Shown here piece after piece: positions 1 through 5,997 of a DNA stretch of 37,854 nt. The position numbers were made by a program, and so were the translations under genes. Under the pieces are notes generated by a model. The model was not told where the DNA came from. It searched no databases and saw nothing but the letters and a program-made list of their open reading frames with translations. The DNA comes from Nitrosopumilaceae archaeon (GTDB lineage Archaea; Thermoproteota; Nitrososphaeria; Nitrososphaerales; Nitrosopumilaceae), in contig JAJEHG010000037.1 in NCBI GenBank assembly GCA_022823825.1, positions 1-37,854 of the forward strand, read 5' to 3'. Positions within the stretch are counted from its first letter, which is position 1. Every line of letters starts with the position of its first letter.

Positions 1-496
1 TGCAGTTGGGAAGCGGGGCCACCCATCCCTTCCAGCTGCGGTTCCTGCTCTGCACGTCAAGCAGGTCGGCCTGGGCGTCGTTGATGCCGGGAATCAGTAT
101 GGGGACGTCCTCCTCGTACCTGTACGCCGAGCTGGTCGATACGACCGGCAGCAGGGCCGCCATCTTGGTCTCGATGTCGCGGGCCGCCTGCGACTCCACT
201 GCGGAGAATATCAGGTCCAGGCTTGACGTGTCAATCTCGTCTATGGAGCGAACCGTCATCGACTTGATGTACTCTGGTATCGGGCCCTCGACGTCCCATG
301 CTATGATGCCGCCCTCGTTCCTTATGGCGTCCAGGTATTTCTTGCCCGCGGAGCGCTCTGACGCGGCAATCTGCGTGACCTCAAACCACGGGTGGTCCTC
401 CAGGGACTGGACGAACTCCTGCCCGACCGAGCCCGTGACGCCTATTATGGCCACCCGCTTCTTCCCGTTTCCAGGGGGCTGCTGCCGCTCTTCCAT
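1..496 (-). CDS. asd: Aspartate-semialdehyde dehydrogenase, N-terminal part (cut by window edge)
   Basis: Reduces aspartyl phosphate to aspartate semialdehyde with NADPH, the second step of the aspartate family (Lys, Thr, Met) in the cytoplasm. The visible 165 residues begin MEERQQPPGNGKKRVAIIG, then the Rossmann motif GVTGSVGQEF, FSAVESQAARDIE and VVSTSSAYRYEEDVP. The visible part ends in APLPNC, whose Cys is the expected catalytic cysteine of the family's PNC motif; its codon (4..2) is the last whole codon in the window. The rest of the gene lies to the left. The start at 496 has an AT-rich TATA-like element about 25 bases upstream. It is divergent from the cobalamin genes. The pathway partner lysC is in this window at 18.7-20.1 kb but not adjacent. 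Family assignment is secure; the C-terminal domain cannot be seen. Confidence 0.93.
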   Translation of the reverse strand, partial: MEERQQPPGNGKKRVAIIGVTGSVGQEFVQSLEDHPWFEVTQIAASERSAGKKYLDAIRNEGGIIAWDVEGPIPEYIKSMTVRSIDEIDTSSLDLIFSAVESQAARDIETKMAALLPVVSTSSAYRYEEDVPILIPGINDAQADLLDVQSRNRSWKGWVAPLPNC

Positions 497-514
497 GTAT
501 ACGCGGGGGATATT

Positions 515-570
515 TTCTTTTAATAATCCTTTAGCCGTCCAAACGCCCATACTCCAAAAGACACTATACC
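515..570. promoter_or_regulatory. Divergent promoter region asd / cobD-like
   Basis: The 94 bases between asd (minus, start 496) and the cobD-like gene (plus, start 591) hold two TATA-like elements. ATTAAAAG on the minus strand (517-524) is about 25 bases before asd. ACTATAC on the plus strand (563-569) is about 25 bases before the ATG at 591. This spacing fits leaderless transcription in both directions. Seen by eye only. Confidence 0.5.
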
Positions 571-590
571 ATCCACGCTGTTCCCATGGC

Positions 591-1703
591 ATGGGCCGCG
601 TACCACCCCGCATAGCCGGGCACGTTGCAGTCAGGCACGGCGGCCGTCTGGCGTACGGGGGGGCGGGATCCGACGACATGGTCGACTACAGCTCGAGCAT
701 CACGCCGCTTGGGACGCCGCCCGCGGTCTTGCGCGCAGTCAGGAAGGCCGCCCGCACCGTATCGGAGTATCCAGATCCCGGGTCCGGCGCCCTGCTGGGG
801 GCCCTGTCGCGGTATACGGGGCTGCCGCGCCCAAACCTCGTGGTCGGAAGCGGCGCGATCGAGATAATCTATGCCGCCGCGCACGCCTTTGGCGGGGGAA
901 GGGCGCTCGTGTACGCCCCGACCTTTGGCGAGTACGAGGCGGCGGTGCGCATGCACCACGGCGGCTCTGGGATCGTGCGATACGCGGGGAAACGGGACGC
1001 GTGGCTGTCCCGTGACATTGACGGGTTCGTAAGAAGGGTGCCCGACAACGGCATGGTGTTCCTGTGCAACCCGAACAATCCCACCGGGGAGCTGCTGGCA
1101 AGGAGGCAGGTGCGGGAGATACTTGACGCGGCGGCCTCTGCAGGCTCGTGCCACGTGCTGGTCGACGAGTGCTTTATCGAGATGTCCCAAAACCCGCGCG
1201 AATCTGTCATGCCGTACGTGCGGAAGGAGAAGGGGGGGTACGGCAACCTTATCGTGCTGCGCTCCCTGACAAAGTCGTTCGGGCTGCCGGGCATACGCGT
1301 CGGATATGCGGCCGCCCCCCGCGGCGTGGCAGACGTCATACGCAGGACGACGGTGCCGTGGAGCGTCAGCTGCCTGGCCGAGGCGGCCGGCGTGGCGGCC
1401 CTGGCGGACGCGCGCGGCATCCTCGGGAAAACGCGCGACGCGATACGGACAGAGCTGCGGTATCTGCAGGGGAGGCTGTCGCGGATTCCGGGCGTCGAGT
1501 GCCGCGACACGGCCGCGAACTTTGTTTTGGTGAGGACGAGACTGGATGCGCCGCGCCTGCAGGGGCTGCTGGCCAAGAGGGGGATGCTTGTGAGGGACTG
1601 CTCTGACTTTGCCGGCCTTGACGACCGCCATATCAGGATCGCCGTAAGGAGGCGCAGGGAGAACAGGATGATTGCCGACGCGCTGGAGGACGTCATGCGA
1701 TGA
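591..1703 (+). CDS. cobD: Threonine-phosphate decarboxylase / HisC-like class I aminotransferase
   Basis: PLP-dependent fold-type I protein, 370 residues. CobD decarboxylates L-threonine phosphate to (R)-1-amino-2-propanol phosphate, the linker of the cobalamin nucleotide loop. The N-terminal HGG followed by VDYSSSITPLGTPP is the arrangement typical of CobD rather than HisC. CNPNNPTG, a VDECFIEM block and the PLP-lysine motif SLTKSFGLPGIRVGYA (Lys228) are all visible. I chose ATG 591 because the family N-terminus starts just after it and a TATA-like element lies 25 bases upstream; the reading frame stays open to position 6 but overlaps asd antisense. The stop overlaps the next start (ATGA), so it is translationally coupled to cobQ. 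Histidinol-phosphate aminotransferase is the alternative; the B12 context favours CobD. Confidence 0.8.
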   Translation: MGRVPPRIAGHVAVRHGGRLAYGGAGSDDMVDYSSSITPLGTPPAVLRAVRKAARTVSEYPDPGSGALLGALSRYTGLPRPNLVVGSGAIEIIYAAAHAFGGGRALVYAPTFGEYEAAVRMHHGGSGIVRYAGKRDAWLSRDIDGFVRRVPDNGMVFLCNPNNPTGELLARRQVREILDAAASAGSCHVLVDECFIEMSQNPRESVMPYVRKEKGGYGNLIVLRSLTKSFGLPGIRVGYAAAPRGVADVIRRTTVPWSVSCLAEAAGVAALADARGILGKTRDAIRTELRYLQGRLSRIPGVECRDTAANFVLVRTRLDAPRLQGLLAKRGMLVRDCSDFAGLDDRHIRIAVRRRRENRMIADALEDVMR

Positions 1704-2563
1704 AAAACATAATGGTGCAGGGAACCTCGTCGGGCGCGGGCAAGAGCGTGGTTGCGGCCGCGCTGTGCCGCATACTCTCCGACATGGGGTATGCGGTGGC
1801 CCCGTTCAAGTCGCAGAACATGTCCCGGTACTCGTATGCGCTGCCCGGCGGGCGCCTGGAGGTGGCGTCGGCGCAGGCCGTGCAGGCGGCCGCGGCCCGC
1901 TGCGACGTCACGCACGAGATGAACCCCGTGCTTCTCAAGCCCAGGGGGGACGGCACGAGCGCCGTGTACGTCGACGGCAGGATGCACGGCGTGATGGACG
2001 CGCCCTCGTACTATGACGGGTTTGCCCTCGGCGCCGGGCTGGCCGCCGCGTCAAGGGCGCTGCGGTCCCTGATGGAGAGGTTCGAGGTGGTGGTTCTCGA
2101 GGGCGCGGGGTCCCCCGCCGAGGTCAACCTTGCCCGGTACGACATCGCGAACATGAGGATGGCCCATCTGGCAGGCGACGCGCCGGTGCTGATCACGTGC
2201 GACGTGGACAGGGGGGGCGCGTTCGCGTCGCTTGCCGGTACCATGCGCCTGCTCCCGGATGACGACGCCCGGCTGGTCCGCGGGTTCATACTAAACAAGT
2301 TCCGCGGCGACGCGTCCATACTGGAGCCCGGGTACGCCATACTCCGCGACGTGACCGGCGTGCCCGTAGTGGGCACCGTCCCGATGATAGACGGCATGGG
2401 CATACCCGACGAGGACTCGCTTGACAGGCGCCCCGGATCCCGGCGGTGGGACTCGGGGGCGGAGCCGCCCGGGCTCCAGGGGGAGCTGGACAGGCTGGCG
2501 GGCCACGTGAGGGACAACGTGGATATGGACGCGGTAGTTAAGATGATATCTGAGGGGGAGTGA
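1700..2563 (+). CDS. cobQ: Short cobyric acid synthase (CobQ/CbiP) lacking the glutaminase domain
   Basis: CobQ/CbiP amidates four side chains of adenosylcobyrinate a,c-diamide, using ATP and glutamine. The N-terminal ATPase domain is clear: P-loop GTSSGAGKS (8-16), PFKSQNMSRYS, EMNPVLLKPRGDGTS, VVVLEGAGSPAEVNL, TCDVDRGGAFASL, FILNKFRGD and PVVGTVPMIDGMGIPDEDSL. After about residue 235 the class-I glutamine amidotransferase domain of full-length CobQ (about 480 residues) is absent. The protein resumes with LDRLAGHVRDNVDMDAV, which resembles the family's extreme C-terminus, and stops at 287 residues. The next gene starts 20 bases later, so the missing domain is not in another frame nearby. It may use free ammonia or a glutaminase encoded elsewhere (inference). 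ATGA overlap with the upstream gene. Confidence 0.83.
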   Translation: MKNIMVQGTSSGAGKSVVAAALCRILSDMGYAVAPFKSQNMSRYSYALPGGRLEVASAQAVQAAAARCDVTHEMNPVLLKPRGDGTSAVYVDGRMHGVMDAPSYYDGFALGAGLAAASRALRSLMERFEVVVLEGAGSPAEVNLARYDIANMRMAHLAGDAPVLITCDVDRGGAFASLAGTMRLLPDDDARLVRGFILNKFRGDASILEPGYAILRDVTGVPVVGTVPMIDGMGIPDEDSLDRRPGSRRWDSGAEPPGLQGELDRLAGHVRDNVDMDAVVKMISEGE

Positions 2564-2582
2564 CAGGCGGGGTGGCGCGGTT

Positions 2583-3629
2583 ATGATGGATGCTGTAATG
2601 CTGCACCTCGGGCTTGTCGTGTTCGGGGCAGTCGCAGTCGACGTGGCGCTGGGGGATCCGAGAAACCGGTACCATCCCACCGCCTGGGCGGGCGGGCTGA
2701 TGGCAAGGATGATCTCGTTTTCTGCCGGACGCGGGTTCTGGGCCGAGAGGTTCGGGGGCATGGCGGCAGTGGCGGCGCCCGCGTGCGTTGCCGTGGTGCT
2801 GCTCCTGCCGCTGCACCATGCGGCGGGGAACGCCTTCCTTGCGGTGTTTGACTGGGGCGCCGCCGCGGATCCCGCGCAGTACGTCTATGCGGCCGTGCTC
2901 GCGGCGGCATGCTGTATTCTCTTAAAGTGCACCATCGCGATACGCGGCATGCAGAGGCATGCGTATGCCGTAGTCGAGTCGCTTGAGGGCGGTGCCGGCG
3001 GCGGCGGCGGGGTGGAACGCGCAAGGGCCAGCCTGTCAATGATAGTAAAGAGGAAGACGGGTTCGCTTGACGAGGAGCACGTCATATCGGGGGTGCTTGA
3101 GAGCATAGGAGAGAACACGGTCGACGGCGCGACGGGCTCGCTGTTCTACTACGGGCTGTTCGGGCTGCCCGGCGCGTTTGCGCACCGCATGGTGAATACG
3201 GCGGACTCGCTGGCAGGATACCGGGGCAAGATGCTCGGCAGGCTCGGATGGTTTGCGGCCCACGCCGACACGGCGCTGAACTATGTCCCCGCCCGGCTCA
3301 CCGGGATCGCGATGGTGGTCGCGTCCGCGGCGCTCGGGTACGACTGGAGGGGGGCCCTCCGATCGATGATCCGGGACGGCGGCTCGACTGAAAGCAGGAA
3401 CTCCGGATATCCCATGGCGGCCCTTGCAGGGGCGCTGAACGTCCGGCTTGAAAAGGAGGGGCACTACGTCTTGTGCGGCGGCGGGCGGGCGCCGAGCACC
3501 CGCGACGTGAGGCGCGCCGTGTCGCTCATGAAGGCCACCGTCCTGGTGTTTGCGGCCGGGGTGGTCGTCCCGGCCGGGATGGCGTCGGGCGCGGTGGCAA
3601 ACGCGATGCTTGGCGCGGGCGGGACGTGA
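2583..3629 (+). CDS. cbiB: Adenosylcobinamide-phosphate synthase (CbiB/CobD family)
   Basis: Integral membrane enzyme that joins aminopropanol phosphate to adenosylcobyric acid. It has 348 residues, close to the usual 310-330. Family motifs are DVALGDPRNRYHPTAWAGG near the N-terminus, SGVLESIGENTVDGATGSLFYY, MVNTADSLAGYR and SRNSGYPMAALAGALNVRLEK. Several hydrophobic segments alternate with these loops. There are two adjacent ATG codons at 2583 and 2586; either could be used. It follows cobQ by 19 bases and takes the product of the cobD-like enzyme two genes upstream, so the order is functionally coherent. Confidence 0.92.
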   Translation: MMDAVMLHLGLVVFGAVAVDVALGDPRNRYHPTAWAGGLMARMISFSAGRGFWAERFGGMAAVAAPACVAVVLLLPLHHAAGNAFLAVFDWGAAADPAQYVYAAVLAAACCILLKCTIAIRGMQRHAYAVVESLEGGAGGGGGVERARASLSMIVKRKTGSLDEEHVISGVLESIGENTVDGATGSLFYYGLFGLPGAFAHRMVNTADSLAGYRGKMLGRLGWFAAHADTALNYVPARLTGIAMVVASAALGYDWRGALRSMIRDGGSTESRNSGYPMAALAGALNVRLEKEGHYVLCGGGRAPSTRDVRRAVSLMKATVLVFAAGVVVPAGMASGAVANAMLGAGGT

Positions 3630-3720
3630 GGCGGACATGACAATGAGGGGTTTGGCGGCGCACGTGGCGGGGGACTGGCAGTCGCGGCATCACAATGCGG
3701 GGGCGCGGTGACGGTCTGCG

Positions 3721-4533
3721 GTGACTGCCTCGACTACAAGCGCGGCGGGCGGGCTTGCATCCGTCTTTGCGTTTCTGAGTATAATTCCGGTGCGTCAGGG
3801 CGGACATTCCGCCGAGTCGGCCTCACCGCACGCCGGCCTGTACGGCGCCGCAAGAAGCATGCACCTGTTTCCGATTGCGGGCTGCGTAATAGGGCTGGTT
3901 GCGGGCCTGCTTGCGTGGGTACTGCTTGCAGTTGCCGGGCTCGAGCCGCTGCTCGCCGGACTCGTGACTGCGGCCGCGCTGCTCGTCATAACGGGACTGC
4001 ACCACACGGACGGGCTGGCCGACTTTGCAGACGGGCTGATGGCAAGGGGAACGCGCAGCCGAAGGCGGGATGCAATGAGGGACAAGTCTACCGGAACGGC
4101 CGGAACGGCCGCAATAGTGCTGTGCGTGGCGGGCCTGATAATCACTATATCGATGCTTGGCGGCGGCGGCGGGGACGATGGCGGCCTGCGCATAGTGGTC
4201 GGCATCATACTTGCAGAGGTCGCCGCAAAGTTCTCGATGGTTGTAATGGCGTATGTTGGGCGCCCCGCCCCGGGCGGGGGCCTGGGCTCCATCTTCGCCG
4301 AGTCCATGAAGGACGGGCGCAAGATGGCCGCATCGGCGGCCATGACGGTCCCGATACTTGTCGTACTGGGCGGGCTGGTGCCCGGGCTTGCCGTGCTTGC
4401 CGTATGCGTGCTGGCGCCCGCGGCCATGGCGGGACTTGCCGGGCGCAGCTTTGGCGGCGTGACGGGGGACGTGTTTGGGGCCGCAAACGACATAGTCAGG
4501 ATAGCCTCGCTGGCGGTGTTCGTGTCGTTATGA
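3721..4533 (+). CDS. cobS: Adenosylcobinamide-GDP ribazoletransferase (cobalamin synthase)
   Basis: Membrane enzyme that joins adenosylcobinamide-GDP and alpha-ribazole (phosphate) to make adenosylcobalamin (phosphate). 270 residues. The signature blocks are FAFLSIIPV near the N-terminus, LYGAARSMHLFPIAGCVIG, HHTDGLADFADGLMARG (about 94-110) and MRDKSTGTAGTAA (about 119-130), with multiple transmembrane segments. The start is GTG 3721, because an in-frame TGA sits at 3709-3711 and no better start lies between. The stop overlaps the cobY start (ATGA at 4530). The 91 bases before it encode nothing I recognise. Confidence 0.92.
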   Translation: MTASTTSAAGGLASVFAFLSIIPVRQGGHSAESASPHAGLYGAARSMHLFPIAGCVIGLVAGLLAWVLLAVAGLEPLLAGLVTAAALLVITGLHHTDGLADFADGLMARGTRSRRRDAMRDKSTGTAGTAAIVLCVAGLIITISMLGGGGGDDGGLRIVVGIILAEVAAKFSMVVMAYVGRPAPGGGLGSIFAESMKDGRKMAASAAMTVPILVVLGGLVPGLAVLAVCVLAPAAMAGLAGRSFGGVTGDVFGAANDIVRIASLAVFVSL

Positions 4534-5345
4534 TTGGTATGGTGATGGCCGGAGGCAGGGGCAGCCGCATGGCCGCTTCGGCTGCCGCCAATGCCGCCAC
4601 TACCACTACCACCTCCACCACCACCTCCCCCACCCCCACCACCAAAGACGACGAACCTCTACCGGAATCACCGCCGCATGCAGCAGACCGCGCCGCACGG
4701 GGCGAAAAGCTGCTGCTGCCTGTCATCTCGCCTGCCGCGTCCGGCGCAGGGGCGCCAAAACCCGTGGTCTCGCACGTGATGGACGTGCTGCTGGGCTCCG
4801 ACCAGATAGACACCGTGGTCGCGGTGGTGTCCCAGGACAACGCCCCCCTCACAAGAAGGATGTTGTGGGACAAATACCATAACAGCGGCGATGACGGTTC
4901 TGTACGTATAGTGGATTCCGCAGGAGCCGGATACTCTGAGGATCTGGGATCCGCCGTGCGACACGTACTGCAAAGCAAGTATCAAGGAGTACGCGACGGC
5001 GTACTCGTGGTGTCGGGGGACATGCCGCTCTTGGACCGCGGCGTCGTCGCATCCGTGTCCGACCGCTATGCGCGCGGCGCCTGGACCAGCATAGTAACGT
5101 CAAGGGAGTACGCCGGACTGTGGGGGATGAGCCTCGAGTACGAGGTGGTGGTGGACGGTATCGCGTGCTGCTATACCGGCGTCACGCTGGTCGACCCTGC
5201 CGTCATGGGGCCGGACGAGCATGGTGCGGTCCCGCAGCGGCACGTCATAGTGGACGACCACCGCGTCGCGTTCACGCTGAACACCGTGCAGGACTATGAT
5301 CGTCTGGCGCTGCATATGCGGCGGTCGGGCATCGCGATGCCGTGA
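4530..5345 (+). CDS. cobY: Adenosylcobinamide-phosphate guanylyltransferase CobY with a low-complexity insert
   Basis: Archaeal CobY transfers GMP from GTP to adenosylcobinamide phosphate, replacing bacterial CobU. It starts MIGMVMAGGRGSRM, the MobA/CobY nucleotidyltransferase signature. In family members that signature is followed within a few residues by the E/KP block. Here about 44 residues (15-58) rich in Thr, Ser, Ala and Pro intervene before EKLLLPV, with another short Pro/Ala/Gly insert before PKPVVSHVMDVLL. The remaining domain (VVAVVSQDN, DGVLVVSGDMPLLD, WTSIVTSREY, VIVDDHRVAFTLNTVQDYDRLALH) looks intact. 271 residues, longer than the roughly 200 usual. The start overlaps the cobS stop. 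The open frame upstream of 4530 is antisense or shadow sequence of cobS and should not be joined. Assignment is strong from motifs plus context. Confidence 0.88.
   Translation: MIGMVMAGGRGSRMAASAAANAATTTTTSTTTSPTPTTKDDEPLPESPPHAADRAARGEKLLLPVISPAASGAGAPKPVVSHVMDVLLGSDQIDTVVAVVSQDNAPLTRRMLWDKYHNSGDDGSVRIVDSAGAGYSEDLGSAVRHVLQSKYQGVRDGVLVVSGDMPLLDRGVVASVSDRYARGAWTSIVTSREYAGLWGMSLEYEVVVDGIACCYTGVTLVDPAVMGPDEHGAVPQRHVIVDDHRVAFTLNTVQDYDRLALHMRRSGIAMP
4572..4703 (+). repeat. Trinucleotide-rich (ACC/CCA) insert inside cobY
   Basis: Within the insert, 4593-4650 is an imperfect run of ACT, ACC and CCA triplets encoding a Thr/Ser/Pro tract. It sits exactly between the glycine-rich loop and the following EK block of the CobY active site. 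Its length is a multiple of three, so the frame is kept. Slippage expansion is the simplest origin (inference). Confidence 0.75.
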
Positions 5346-5346
5346 C

Positions 5347-5586
5347 TCACTTGGATGCCGGGTCTGCCCCGGCCGGAACCTCGGCGACGGGGTCGACTGC
5401 CCCCTGTACGCGCCCCGCGAGGCGCGCCTTTGAGCCTGACGACGTCGCAATCGGGCTGCCGCACTGGTTGCAGAACACGCGGGTGGTTGCGTGCGAGTAT
5501 ACCACCTGCTGCTCGTTGCAGTCGTCACATTCAATCTTGTAAAACCTGCTGGAGGGCGTCGGTATGTCTACGTGATCCTTTTTCAT
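5347..5586 (-). CDS. rps27e: Small ribosomal subunit protein S27e (eS27)
   Basis: Zinc-binding protein of the archaeal/eukaryotic small ribosomal subunit. It starts MKKDHVDIPTPSSRFYKIEC and carries CDDC and FCNQCG, the two CxxC pairs of the eS27 zinc finger, then the GSKARL block. It has 79 residues; the last about 25 (GRVQGAVDPVAEVPAGADP and following) extend beyond the usual 60-65 residue family length and look like a flexible Ala/Pro tail. The start codon overlaps the L44e stop by one base (TAATG), so the two are co-transcribed and coupled. The order L44e-S27e is common in archaea. It converges with cobY, leaving only one base between the two stop codons. Confidence 0.93.
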   Translation of the reverse strand: MKKDHVDIPTPSSRFYKIECDDCNEQQVVYSHATTRVFCNQCGSPIATSSGSKARLAGRVQGAVDPVAEVPAGADPASK

Positions 5587-5867
5587 TATGCCGCCACCAA
5601 CTCGAATTTCTTGATGCGTATGCCTTGCTTGTTGAACTTCTTCTTGCATACGGTGCACATCAGTATGGGCGTGACCTTTTTTGTCACCTTGGCCGGCTTT
5701 GCCAGCTTGGGGAACTTTTGGCCCCCGTACCCCCGCTTCCGCTCGGCATGCCTGCGCTCGCCCCTTGCCGAACCGCGCCTCTTGCCCGCCTTGTATATGG
5801 AGACCTTTTGCTCCGTGTGCGTCTTGCACTTGGCGCAGTACTTGCGAATCACCTTGGGGATGTTCAT
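5586..5867 (-). CDS. rpl44e: Large ribosomal subunit protein L44e (eL42)
   Basis: Ribosomal protein at the tRNA E-site region of the large subunit in archaea and eukaryotes. It starts MNIPKVIRKYCAKCKTHTEQ and has CAKC and CTVC zinc ligands, the very basic KRRGSARGERRHAERKRGY stretch and GGQKFPKLAKPAKVTKK. 93 residues, normal length. I chose ATG 5867 rather than an upstream in-frame start at 5900, because a TATA-like element (5891-5898, minus) lies 27 bases before 5867 and the family begins there. First gene of the L44e-S27e operon, divergent from adenine deaminase. Confidence 0.95.
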   Translation of the reverse strand: MNIPKVIRKYCAKCKTHTEQKVSIYKAGKRRGSARGERRHAERKRGYGGQKFPKLAKPAKVTKKVTPILMCTVCKKKFNKQGIRIKKFELVAA

Positions 5868-5890
5868 GCAGGTGCGCCTCCCCGCCCGTA

Positions 5891-5976
5891 ATTTAAGCAT
5901 TGGATCACATCATACAAGACAGGGACGGCAACGCGACAGTACCGCGCCTGTCTGCCACGCGTATTGAAAATAAATA
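5891..5976. promoter_or_regulatory. Divergent promoters for L44e-S27e and adenine deaminase
   Basis: The minus-strand element GCTTAAAT (5891-5898) is 27 bases before the L44e start at 5867. The plus-strand element AAAATAAATA (5967-5976) is about 26 bases before the ATG at 5998. Both are the only AT-rich patches in a GC-rich gap and fit archaeal TATA spacing for leaderless mRNAs. Confidence 0.55.
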
Positions 5977-5997
5977 GATGCGGTGCGTACGTGACGC

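Noticed and set aside
6-590. N-terminal extension of the cobD-like frame
   Set aside because: The frame is open but is antisense to asd, whose product is clearly recognisable; the CobD family starts at 591.
3637-3711. 24-codon frame between cbiB and cobS
   Set aside because: Too short, with no likeness to anything and no promoter-like patch.
3708-4529. Extension of cobY upstream giving a 545-residue frame
   Set aside because: It overlaps cobS in another frame, and the Arg/Gly/Ala-rich translation has no domain; CobY begins at the nucleotide-binding motif at 4530.
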